Shown: one piece after another, positions 23,478-31,994 of the stretch | How the letters are laid out: each line of letters opens with the position of its first letter | Position numbering within the stretch: the first letter of the stretch is position 1 | Origin: CAZJBS01 sp964544475 | GTDB lineage: Bacteria; CLD3; SB21 | Reading direction: 5' to 3' | Assembly (NCBI GenBank): GCA_964544475.1 | Contig: CAZJBS010000030.1 | Location: 1 to 34,499 of the forward strand | DNA length: 34,499 bases | The notes under the pieces: model-generated | Told to the model about the DNA's origin: nothing | Seen by the model: the letters and a program-made list of their open reading frames with translations, nothing else | Databases searched by the model: none | Made by a program: the position numbers and the translations under genes

Positions 23478-25631
23478 CTATTTTTGGACACGAATGTCGG
23501 TGCCCAGCCTCTGAAGATACGCAATCAGTGCGATGATCTCCTTGTTGGCTGATACTTCAATACCGGACTCCTTGAGGTTGGCGGCGATTTGATCGGCCTG
23601 TGTGGCCAGGTCGGCCTCGGCTTGCGCCTCATAACCCTCCGGATACGGCACGCCCAGCGTTTGCATCGCGGCCACTTTGGCGGCCGTGTTGGCCGTGTTG
23701 AGGTCGTCCGTAAGCAGCCACGGATACGGAGGCATGATGGAACCCGGCGAAACGATGCGCGGATCGTTCATATGATGGAAGTGCCACGCGTTGGGATATT
23801 TCAGACCCACCCGGTGCAAATCCGGACCGGTTCGTTTCGATCCCCACTGGAACGGATGATCGTAAACAAATTCACCGGCTTTGGAATACTCGCCGTAACG
23901 TTCCACCTCCGATCGGAACGGACGGATCATCTGCGAATGGCACACATAACATCCCTCACGGATGTAGATGTCCCGTCCTTCCAGTTCCAGCGGCGTATAA
24001 GGTTTCACGCTCGCAATGGTCGGCACATTGGACTCAATAACAAAAGTAGGAACGAGTTCGAGAATGCCGCCGATCAGAATGGCAATCAGCGTGGCGACAA
24101 TGAACGGTATCGGTTTTCTTTCCAGCCAGCGGTGACGGGTCTGATCGGTCGCGTGCACCGGTGCGCTCATGGTGGAGACGACCTGAGCCTCTTCATTGGC
24201 CGAAAATTGACCGGCTTTCATCGTTTTGAAGATATTGTACATCAGTACGAATATGCCGGACAAATACAGCAGGCCGCCAAACGACCGGATGACATACATC
24301 GGTATGATTTGCGTGACCGTTTCCAGAAAATTGCTGTACTGCAGGATTCCGTCCGGTGTGAACTGCTTCCACATCAGGCCCTGGGTAATGCCGGCCCAAT
24401 ACATCGGAATGGCATAGAAAATGATGCCGAGAAAGCCGATCCAGAAATGCGCATTCGCCAGCTTCACGGAATACAACGGCGTCTTGTACATCCTCGGTAT
24501 CAACCAATACAGAATTCCAAATGTCAGAAAACCATTCCATCCCAGCGCGCCGATGTGAACATGACCAATGGTCCAGTCGGTGAAGTGCGATAGCGCATTC
24601 ACGCTCTTGATCGACATCATCGGGCCTTCAAACGTGGACATGCCGTAGGCGGTGACCGCGACGACCATGAATTTGAGCACGGGTTCCTCGCGCACCTTGT
24701 CCCATACGCCGCGCAGGGTCAGAAGACCGTTCAGCATGCCGCCCCAGGACGGCGCAATGAGCATCACGGAAAATACCGATCCGAGCGTTTGCGCCCAGTC
24801 CGGCAAAGCCGAGTACAGCAAATGATGCGGCCCGGCCCAGATATACAGGAAGATCAGCGCCCAGAAGTGAATGATCGACAATTTGTACGAATACACGGGG
24901 CGGTTGGCGGCTTTGGGCATGAAATAATACATGAGGCCCAAATACGGTGTCGTCAGGAAAAACGCCACGGCATTGTGGCCATACCACCATTGCGTGAGGG
25001 CGTCTTGAACGCCCGCAAACACGGAATAACTCTTGAGAAACGTCACCGGGATGGCCAGCGAATTCACCACATGCAGCACGGTCACGGTCACCCACGTCGC
25101 GATGTAAAACCAGATCGCGACGTACATGTGTTTTTCACGGCGCTTGATAATCGTTCCAAAAAGATTAAGACCGAAGAGGATCCAGACGACGGCAATCAGA
25201 AGATCGATCGGCCATTCGAGTTCCGCATACTCCTTGCTGGTCGTGATGCCCAGAGGCAGCGTGACGGCGGCGCAAACGATGATCAATTGCCAGCCCCAGA
25301 AATGAAGTTTGCTCAGCAGGTCGCTGAACATCCGGGTCTTGCAAAGCCGTTGCAGCGAATAATACACACCCATAAAGATGCCGTTGCCGACGAACGCAAA
25401 AATCACGGCATTGGTGTGCAGCGGCCGCAGTCGGCTGAATGTCAGGAACGGAATGCCGAAATTCAGTTCCGGTATGTAGATTTGCAGGGCGATGATCAAG
25501 CCCACCAGCATGCCGACCAGACCCCAGATCATCGTGATGACGGCGAACATCCGTACGATACCGTTGTCATAGTGGATCGTTTCCGCCTGGCCCGGGACTC
25601 TGTGATCCCGAACCCCTTGTTCATTGTCCAT
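23478..25631 (-). CDS. ccoNO: Fused cbb3 oxidase subunits I and II (CcoN-CcoO)
   Basis: The first part (to about residue 480) is the heme-copper catalytic subunit CcoN with about 12 membrane helices and the ligand-bearing motifs HTNAVIF, WWYGHNAVAF, GPHHLLY and IGHVHIGALGWNG. The second part is CcoO: one membrane anchor (PFIVATLIAILIGGILELV), the heme c site CYVCH and the CcoO signature QMIRPFRSEVERYG. The enzyme reduces O2 to water with high affinity and pumps protons. In Proteobacteria the two are separate genes; the fusion is known in Bacteroidota relatives. GGGAGAGG precedes the ATG, which lies 11 bases inside the ccoS end. Confidence 0.96.
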   Translation of the reverse strand: MDNEQGVRDHRVPGQAETIHYDNGIVRMFAVITMIWGLVGMLVGLIIALQIYIPELNFGIPFLTFSRLRPLHTNAVIFAFVGNGIFMGVYYSLQRLCKTRMFSDLLSKLHFWGWQLIIVCAAVTLPLGITTSKEYAELEWPIDLLIAVVWILFGLNLFGTIIKRREKHMYVAIWFYIATWVTVTVLHVVNSLAIPVTFLKSYSVFAGVQDALTQWWYGHNAVAFFLTTPYLGLMYYFMPKAANRPVYSYKLSIIHFWALIFLYIWAGPHHLLYSALPDWAQTLGSVFSVMLIAPSWGGMLNGLLTLRGVWDKVREEPVLKFMVVAVTAYGMSTFEGPMMSIKSVNALSHFTDWTIGHVHIGALGWNGFLTFGILYWLIPRMYKTPLYSVKLANAHFWIGFLGIIFYAIPMYWAGITQGLMWKQFTPDGILQYSNFLETVTQIIPMYVIRSFGGLLYLSGIFVLMYNIFKTMKAGQFSANEEAQVVSTMSAPVHATDQTRHRWLERKPIPFIVATLIAILIGGILELVPTFVIESNVPTIASVKPYTPLELEGRDIYIREGCYVCHSQMIRPFRSEVERYGEYSKAGEFVYDHPFQWGSKRTGPDLHRVGLKYPNAWHFHHMNDPRIVSPGSIMPPYPWLLTDDLNTANTAAKVAAMQTLGVPYPEGYEAQAEADLATQADQIAANLKESGIEVSANKEIIALIAYLQRLGTDIRVQK

Positions 25632-25818
25632 TCGCTACCTCTCCCGTTGATGGTTGGTTGGAAGTATTATTTGTTATTTTCGGGTCGTCCATCAGAATGC
25701 GGACCGACGGCGCATACGTGTCTTCAAACTGTCCCTTGCGAACCGCCCATAAAAATGCCGCCAGAAAACCGCTGGCCACGGTCAGGCTGACTACGATGAG
25801 CACGATGATCACCGACAT
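25621..25818 (-). CDS. ccoS: cbb3 oxidase assembly protein CcoS
   Basis: A 65-residue protein with one N-terminal membrane helix (MSVIIVLIVVSLTVASGFLA) and the family string FLWAVRKGQFEDTYAPSVRI, in which the G-Q-F-E/D-D motif is diagnostic. CcoS is required for insertion of heme b and copper into the oxidase. It starts 3 bases after the ccoI stop and overlaps ccoNO by 11 bases. Confidence 0.9.
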   Translation of the reverse strand: MSVIIVLIVVSLTVASGFLAAFLWAVRKGQFEDTYAPSVRILMDDPKITNNTSNQPSTGEVANGQ

Positions 25819-25821
25819 GGG

Positions 25822-28272
25822 TCATCCTAATCCCAGCCGACGGGCATAGAGCCGGACCGCCGTATACGTGAAAGCAACCACCGATGTGGCGCTGATCGGC
25901 ATGATGATCGCCGCCGCAACCGGCGTCAGTCGCGCCTGCACCGCCAACGTCATGGCGACGATATTGTAGAGAAAGATCAGGCCGAACGCGGCGTAGACAA
26001 TTTTCCGGCTCTGTTGGGCCAGCCGGATGAATGCCGGCAGAAGGGGCAGGCTTTTCACATCGAGAATGGCATCGCTGCCCGGCGTGAACGCCGCCGTGTT
26101 TTCCGTAATCGCCATGCCGACGTCGCTTTGCTTCAGCGCGCCCGCGTCATTGAGACCGTCACCGATCATCAGGACACGGCGGCCGCGGTCCTGCTCCGCT
26201 TTGACAAAGTTCAGTTTGTCGATTGGCAACTGTCGGAATCGCAGCACCGTGTCCGGCCCGAAAAGGCGCTGCAAAGCGTCCTTTTCCCGGTCGTGATCGC
26301 CCGATAGTATCGTGACCGGATATTTCGCCGCCAACGCGTCCGCCATCGCCGACACGCCGTCACGGTAGCTGGCGACAGTCTCGTAGCGGCCTCGGATGGC
26401 GCCATCGACAGCTATCCAAACCTCCCCGGCCACGGCGCGGAACGTCTCCCCGCCCCCGTCCTCTTCCATCCCAACCCATGAGCGCGAGCCGACTTTCAAT
26501 CGGTGACCGTCGACGATGCCGGCGATACCCCGCCCCGCGGTCTCCTCAAAATCGTCAACCGGCCAATCCCCCTCCCCGGCGATCCAGTCAAACATCTGAC
26601 GGCTCATCGGATGCGTCGAATGCCGCACAAGGCTCTTCACGCGACGTTCCTCCGCCTCGTTTATCGGGTCACCGACATACGACCAACGGCCGCCGTGGCC
26701 TGTCGTCAGCGTACCGGTTTTATCAAGAACAATGGCGTCAACCGTTGCGAGGCGCTCGACCACCTGATCGTTGCGAAGGAACAAATCGCGTTTTTCCATC
26801 ACCCGCAGCGCCGTACCGAGCGTGAACGGCACCGACAGCGGCAGGCCGCACCCGCAGGCCACGATGAGGATGGACGTGAAGGCCGACACCACGGACACGC
26901 CGCCCACGATCCACCAGTAAGCCGCCGTGGACACGGCGATCAACAAAATAGCCGCCGTGAAGTATTTCGCGACGTGTTCCGAAATCGTCATCATGCGCGA
27001 AGACGGGTGGCGCGTGAAAACGTCCTGGTTCCACAATTGGGTCAGGTAACTTTGCGAAACTTCCCTGATGACTTCCACTTCGATCAATCCGCCCGCCACT
27101 CGGCCGCCGGCGTATATCTTCCCGGCTTCCTCCACATCCACCGGATCGGATTCACCGGTCACAAACGCGTAGTCGATCGACGCGCGTGAACTTCTCAGGA
27201 CGCTGTCGGCGGGAATCAGTTCGCCGTGCCGGATAATCAGCCGATCCCCGACGGCGACTTCCTCGATAGGGACGCTTTTTTCGGTTCCGCCTTCCCTGCG
27301 TTTCACGGCGAGGGGAAAATACGCCTTGTAATCGCGGTTGAAGGAAAGCGCGTAAAATGTTTTTTTCTGGAATACTTTTCCGAGTAACAGAAAAAATGCC
27401 AGGCCGGCCAACGTGTCGAAATAGCCCGGGCCGGCGCCTGTGGCGATGTCATACAGGCTTTTCGAGGTCAGGGTCAGAATACCGATGGAAATCGGAACAT
27501 CCATGTTGATGACCCTCTGCCGGATACTCAGCCACGCTGACTTGAAATAATCGGTCAGGCTGTAGAGCACCGGAAGGGACAACAGAACGCTGACGTAACC
27601 GAAAAACGTCCGGAACTGCGCGTCGAGGTTTCCGCCGGACAGGTATTCCGGCAGGGCAATCAGCATGGTATTGCCGAACGCAAAACCGGCGATGCCCAAT
27701 TTGATGTACAGCGAGCGCGACACGGCCGCCGCCGCGGGTTTGTCCTGGCCTTTCTCCGAAAAATCCGGCTCATAGCCGATACCGGCGAGCAGTTCGGCGA
27801 TGCGGCGCAACGATGTCCGGCGTTCATCAAAATCAATCGCCGCTTCCTTGCGCAGAAAATTGACACGGACCACCAGCACACCCGGATCCAGGCGCTGGAG
27901 ATTCTCGAGAAGCCAGATGCAGGCGCTGCAATGGATTTGCGGCAAAAACAGCGTCACGCGGCTGATGCCGTTTTGCGAAAACTGGATAAAACGATTCAGA
28001 AACGTCGGATGGTCGAGGAATTCCAGGCGTTTGTTTTCGACGGCTTTGGGCGTGATGCGCTCGCCTTCCAAAAACGAGTAGTACGTGCTCATGTCGTTGT
28101 CGAGCAGGAGTTGATACACCCATCGGCAACCCTGGCAGCAGAAAAACCGGTCGTCGATCCGGATCGAATCGTCCGGGCATTTTTCGCCGCAGTGGTAGCA
28201 GGCGGTCGGTTGGGTTGTAGGCTCGCCCTTCCGCGCCGTCCCGGCGGGCTGTGTCATCGTGGTTGTGCTCAT
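25822..28272 (-). CDS. ccoI: CcoI/FixI-type copper P1B-ATPase
   Basis: CcoI exports copper for the binuclear centre of the cbb3 oxidase. The 816-residue protein has an N-terminal Cys-rich domain (Cys25, Cys28, Cys32, Cys45, Cys46, Cys49), a heavy-metal-associated domain with CSAC (115-118), TGES (372-375), the phosphorylation motif DKTGT (Asp517) and GDGLNDAG near the end. The membrane ion-binding motif, normally CPC in this family, reads CGC (Cys473, Gly474, Cys475; IVACGCGLPLS). It is the first gene of the cco unit; a candidate Fnr-linked promoter lies about 150 bases upstream. Confidence 0.93.
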   Translation of the reverse strand: MSTTTMTQPAGTARKGEPTTQPTACYHCGEKCPDDSIRIDDRFFCCQGCRWVYQLLLDNDMSTYYSFLEGERITPKAVENKRLEFLDHPTFLNRFIQFSQNGISRVTLFLPQIHCSACIWLLENLQRLDPGVLVVRVNFLRKEAAIDFDERRTSLRRIAELLAGIGYEPDFSEKGQDKPAAAAVSRSLYIKLGIAGFAFGNTMLIALPEYLSGGNLDAQFRTFFGYVSVLLSLPVLYSLTDYFKSAWLSIRQRVINMDVPISIGILTLTSKSLYDIATGAGPGYFDTLAGLAFFLLLGKVFQKKTFYALSFNRDYKAYFPLAVKRREGGTEKSVPIEEVAVGDRLIIRHGELIPADSVLRSSRASIDYAFVTGESDPVDVEEAGKIYAGGRVAGGLIEVEVIREVSQSYLTQLWNQDVFTRHPSSRMMTISEHVAKYFTAAILLIAVSTAAYWWIVGGVSVVSAFTSILIVACGCGLPLSVPFTLGTALRVMEKRDLFLRNDQVVERLATVDAIVLDKTGTLTTGHGGRWSYVGDPINEAEERRVKSLVRHSTHPMSRQMFDWIAGEGDWPVDDFEETAGRGIAGIVDGHRLKVGSRSWVGMEEDGGGETFRAVAGEVWIAVDGAIRGRYETVASYRDGVSAMADALAAKYPVTILSGDHDREKDALQRLFGPDTVLRFRQLPIDKLNFVKAEQDRGRRVLMIGDGLNDAGALKQSDVGMAITENTAAFTPGSDAILDVKSLPLLPAFIRLAQQSRKIVYAAFGLIFLYNIVAMTLAVQARLTPVAAAIIMPISATSVVAFTYTAVRLYARRLGLG

Positions 28273-28424
28273 TGAACGATCTATTTCTTGAATACCGGAA
28301 TAGCCTTGTTAGCCCCGGCGGCCGGCCCGAAGCGCCGGTCCGTCAGGTCAACGCCTGTTGCTGTTAGAATCTTTCCGGACATCTTTCTCCCGATTCAAAA
28401 TCACACACAACAAGTATTGTGGCC

Positions 28425-28465
28425 ATAATAACATGCATGGCCGATTCGTCAAATGACTTTTGTCA
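28425..28465 (-). promoter_or_regulatory. Candidate Fnr-regulated promoter of the cco operon
   Basis: On the minus strand a -35 TTGACG (28452-28447), a 16-base spacer and a -10 TATTAT (28430-28425) lie upstream of ccoI. One base upstream of the -35 is the palindrome TGAC-AAAA-GTCA (28465-28454). Its centre is about 41 bases before the expected transcription start, the spacing of class II Crp/Fnr activation. A larger inverted pair, TCGTCA (28446-28451) and TGACGA (28479-28484), encloses the site. Confidence 0.5.
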
Positions 28466-28531
28466 GTTTTTGACCATATGACGACATTTTCATGAAGGAG
28501 ATGGCCAGACAAAAAAAGGAATCCAAAACAA

Positions 28532-28561
28532 TTGAAACTTTGACCCAAATGTCCGTATCAT
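28532..28561 (+). promoter_or_regulatory. Candidate promoter of the sortilin-like gene
   Basis: TTGAAA (28532-28537) and TATCAT (28556-28561) are separated by 18 bases and lie about 55 bases before the ATG. They match sigma-70 spacing. If this lineage uses the Bacteroidota-type consensus instead, the call would fail. Confidence 0.3.
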
Positions 28562-28615
28562 AGGCGGGCTTACCACCTAACAAACCTCTCTTTCACCAAC
28601 GTCACAGGTATTTTC

Positions 28616-31600
28616 ATGAAACGACCATACGTTCTCCTGCTGCTGGCAGTCATGATGTTAACGTCCGGATTGATGGCGCAAGCCAAAAAATCGGACAAAG
28701 ACACCACCGACTATTTATCCTCCAGGACGTTCTCCGGCCTCAAAATGAGGTTGCTCGGCCCGGCCGTCACGTCGGGACGCATCATCGATATCGCCGTTCA
28801 CCCAACCGACCACAACACGTGGTTCGTCGCCGTGGCCTGCGGCGGCGTGTGGAAAACGTCCAACGCCGGCGTGACCTTCCAGCCGGTCTTTGACAAACAG
28901 GGCTCCTTCTCGATCGGCTGCGTCACGTTTGATCCCTCCAATCCGAATACCGTGTGGGTGGGTTCCGGCGAAAACAACAGCCAGCGCAGCGTTTCCTACG
29001 GCGACGGTATTTACCGGTCGATGGACGGCGGCAAGAACTGGAAGAACATGGGCCTCAAGAAATCCGAACATATCGGCAAGATCGTCGTCGATCCGAAAAA
29101 CTCGCAGATCGTTTATGTGGCTGCGCAAGGGCCGCTGTGGGGCCCGGGCGGCGACCGCGGATTGTACAAAACGACCGACGGCGGTGAATCCTGGGAAGCC
29201 GTTTTGAAAATCAGCGAAAACACCGGCGTGTCGGACATCGTCATGGATCCGCGCGACCATAACGTGCTCTACGCCTCCAGCTACCAGCGTCGCCGCCACG
29301 TGTGGACGCTGATCAACGGCGGCCCCGAAGGCGCGTTGTACAAATCGACCGACGCCGGCAAAAACTGGTTCAAACTCACCGAAGGCCTGCCGTCCGGCGA
29401 CGTCGGCCGCATCGGGCTGGCCATCTCCCCCGTCAACCCGGATGTCGTGTTTGCCCTGATCGAAGCGTCGGAAGGCGGTGGTTTTTTCCGGTCCATGGAC
29501 CGCGGCGCCACCTGGGAAAAACGCTACGAATACAAATCCACCAGCGCGCAGTATTATCAGGAAATTTTCTGCGACCCGAAAAATGTGGACCGTCTGTACA
29601 GCATGGATACGTATCTGCAGGTCACCGAGGACGGCGGAAAGACCTGGACCCGCATGAGTAATAACCACCGCCATGTCGATGACCATGCCATCTGGATCGA
29701 TCCGGACAATACCAACCATCTCCTCATCGGCGGCGACGGCGGCTTGTATGAGACCTTTGACCGCGGCGCCAATTTCCGTTTTTTCCAGAACCTCCCGATC
29801 ACTCAGTTCTACCGCGTGACCACCGACAATTCCGAACCGTTCTATTATGTCTATGGCGGCACACAGGATAACAACACCTGGGGCGGCCCGTCCCGCACCA
29901 TCTCCACCGGCGGCATCACCAATGAGGACTGGTTCCTCGTCGTCGGAGGCGACGGCTATCAGGCCCAGGTCGATCCGACCGATCCCAATATCGTGTACGG
30001 CGAATACCAATACGGCGGCCTCGTACGAATGGACCGCAAAAGCGGTGAAGTCCTTTTCATCCAGCCCCAGCCCGAAAAAGGCGAGGAACACCGCTGGAAC
30101 TGGGACACGCCGATTGTGATCAGCGCGCACAAACACACGCGCGTGTATGCCGCCGCCAACAAACTCTTCCGTACGGACGATCGCGGCCACACCTGGACCA
30201 CCATCAGCCCGGATCTCACGCGGCAGATCGAACGCAACAAACTGCCGGTTTTCGGCAAAATCATGCATGCCGACGCCGTGGCGAAAAATGCCTCCACCTC
30301 CTTCTTTGGCAATATCGTCGCCCTGACGGAGTCTCCGAAAAATGAAAACATGCTGGTCGTAGGCACCGACGACGGCCTCATCCAGGTGACCGAAGATGGC
30401 GGCAAAACCTGGCGGCGCCTGGACAAATTCCCCGGCGTCCCCGACACCACCTACGTCAGCGACGTCTTCGCATCCTTGCACAATGAAAATGTCATCTACG
30501 CCTCCTTTGACAATCACAAGAACAACGATTTCAAGCCGTACCTCCTGAAGAGCACCGACAAGGGCAAATCCTGGACGTCCATCCGCGGCAACCTGCCGGA
30601 CAACGGCGCGGTCTATACGATCAATGAAGATCACGTCAATCCGAACCTGCTTTTTGCCGGTACGGAATTCGGCGCGTATTTCACCATCGACGGCGGCAAG
30701 AAATGGATCCAGCTTAAAGGCGACCTGCCCATCATCGCCGTGCGCGATATCAATATTCAACGGCGCGAGAATGACGTCGTGCTGGGCACTTTCGGCCGCG
30801 GCTTCTATGTCCTGGATAATTACGCGCCGTTGCGCGAACTCAACCCGGACATGCTGTACAACGAATCGGCGCTATTCTCCGTTAAGGATGCGCTGATGTA
30901 CATGCCCGATTATTCGCGCGAAAAATACGACCAGGGCGAGATGTTCTGGCGGGCCAAGAACCCGGATTTCGGCGCGGCCTTCACCTATTATTTGAAACAG
31001 GACATCAAGACGAAGAGAGACCTTCGCAAGGAAGCCGAAGCCGAGGCGGAAAAGAACAAGAAAACCGCGCCGTATCCAAGCATGGACGAACTCCGCGCGG
31101 AAGATGAAGAACTGGCTCCGTATTTGATTTTTACCGTCACCGACGAGGCCGGCAACGTGATCCGCAAACTCAACGCGCCCGCCAAGGCGGGCATGAACCG
31201 GATCACCTGGGACCTTCGCTACCCGGACGCCTCCCCCATTACGGAAAAAACGGAAACGAACAAGAACGCCGGCATGCCGGTATTGCCGGGTCTCTACAAA
31301 GTCACGATGGCCAAATCCGTCAATGGCGTGATCACCCAACTGGCCGGTCCCGTGTCATTCAACGTCAAACCGCTCAACAATACGACCCTGCCGGCGAAAG
31401 ACCGCAAGGCGTTGGTTGAATTCCAGCGCAAAGTCGCCCGCCTGCAACAGGCGGTGACCGGCGCGACGAGCCTGATGGACGAGGCGTCGAACCGGATGAA
31501 GCTGATCGAAAAAGCCGTTTTCAGCACGCCGGGCGCGAGTTACGCAATGATCGAAAAGATCAGGACGATCCATCAGAATCTGGCCGACATCCGGCGGACC

Positions 31601-31876
31601 GTGAATGGCGACAAGACGAAGGATAAGCGGAACGAGAACCAGCCGCCGTCCGTCAACGATCGCCTGTTGTACATTCTGTATGGGATCTTTGAGGTGACCT
31701 CCGATCCGACCGCGACGCAACTGGACGCGTACAGACTGGCTTCGGCCGATTTTGCGCCCGCGCTCGCCAGACTGAAGACCGTGATCGAAACCGATATCAG
31801 GAGCCTCGAGGCCGATCTCGAAAAACTCGACGCCCCCTGGACGCCGGGACGTTTGCCGGACTGGAAACCGGAATAG
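28616..31876 (+). CDS. Exported sortilin/VPS10-like beta-propeller protein
   Basis: The 1086-residue protein has a signal peptide (about 1-22, ending LMAQA) and many Asp-box/BNR repeats of the type S/T-x-D-x-G-x-x-W (SMDGGKNW, TTDGGESW, STDAGKNW, TEDGGKTW twice, STDKGKSW), spread over about residues 50-740. These form a ten-bladed propeller of the VPS10/sortilin type. A beta-sandwich region follows (about 850-940) and then a helical C-terminus (about 945-1060). Such proteins are often annotated as glycosyl hydrolases because of the BNR repeats, but no sialidase active-site residues stand out. No type IX sorting tail is present. The start is chosen for the signal peptide; function is unknown, perhaps binding of peptides or polymers in the periplasm. 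Confidence 0.88.
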   Translation: MKRPYVLLLLAVMMLTSGLMAQAKKSDKDTTDYLSSRTFSGLKMRLLGPAVTSGRIIDIAVHPTDHNTWFVAVACGGVWKTSNAGVTFQPVFDKQGSFSIGCVTFDPSNPNTVWVGSGENNSQRSVSYGDGIYRSMDGGKNWKNMGLKKSEHIGKIVVDPKNSQIVYVAAQGPLWGPGGDRGLYKTTDGGESWEAVLKISENTGVSDIVMDPRDHNVLYASSYQRRRHVWTLINGGPEGALYKSTDAGKNWFKLTEGLPSGDVGRIGLAISPVNPDVVFALIEASEGGGFFRSMDRGATWEKRYEYKSTSAQYYQEIFCDPKNVDRLYSMDTYLQVTEDGGKTWTRMSNNHRHVDDHAIWIDPDNTNHLLIGGDGGLYETFDRGANFRFFQNLPITQFYRVTTDNSEPFYYVYGGTQDNNTWGGPSRTISTGGITNEDWFLVVGGDGYQAQVDPTDPNIVYGEYQYGGLVRMDRKSGEVLFIQPQPEKGEEHRWNWDTPIVISAHKHTRVYAAANKLFRTDDRGHTWTTISPDLTRQIERNKLPVFGKIMHADAVAKNASTSFFGNIVALTESPKNENMLVVGTDDGLIQVTEDGGKTWRRLDKFPGVPDTTYVSDVFASLHNENVIYASFDNHKNNDFKPYLLKSTDKGKSWTSIRGNLPDNGAVYTINEDHVNPNLLFAGTEFGAYFTIDGGKKWIQLKGDLPIIAVRDINIQRRENDVVLGTFGRGFYVLDNYAPLRELNPDMLYNESALFSVKDALMYMPDYSREKYDQGEMFWRAKNPDFGAAFTYYLKQDIKTKRDLRKEAEAEAEKNKKTAPYPSMDELRAEDEELAPYLIFTVTDEAGNVIRKLNAPAKAGMNRITWDLRYPDASPITEKTETNKNAGMPVLPGLYKVTMAKSVNGVITQLAGPVSFNVKPLNNTTLPAKDRKALVEFQRKVARLQQAVTGATSLMDEASNRMKLIEKAVFSTPGASYAMIEKIRTIHQNLADIRRTVNGDKTKDKRNENQPPSVNDRLLYILYGIFEVTSDPTATQLDAYRLASADFAPALARLKTVIETDIRSLEADLEKLDAPWTPGRLPDWKPE

Positions 31877-31896
31877 TCCTGACGCCACCGAAAAAC

Positions 31897-31933
31897 AAAA
31901 GGCTGTCTCCACATGGAGGCAGCCTTTTTTTTT
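31897..31933. terminator. Bidirectional rho-independent terminator
   Basis: The arms AAAAGGCTGTCTCC (31897-31910) and GGAGGCAGCCTTTT (31915-31928) pair with one G-T wobble around ACAT and are followed by a T-run to 31933. The opposite strand also has a T-rich tail. It separates the convergent sortilin-like and type IX-sorted genes. Confidence 0.88.
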
Positions 31934-31994
31934 GACCCGTTTTCGGTTGGGATGCGTTGCCGCGCACCCACTGATTTAACGAAATCGACTCAGG

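Noticed and set aside
28492..28563. 23-codon open frame between the cco promoter and the sortilin-like gene
   Set aside because: No ribosome-binding site and it overlaps the candidate promoter; no evidence of translation.
28715..30760. Long open frame on the minus strand opposite the sortilin-like gene
   Set aside because: Its open state is a by-product of the codon bias of the plus-strand gene; no ribosome-binding site or family motif.
28616..31876. Annotation as a sialidase/glycosyl hydrolase
   Set aside because: Asp-box repeats alone do not imply catalysis; no sialidase active-site arginine triad or Tyr/Glu arrangement is evident.
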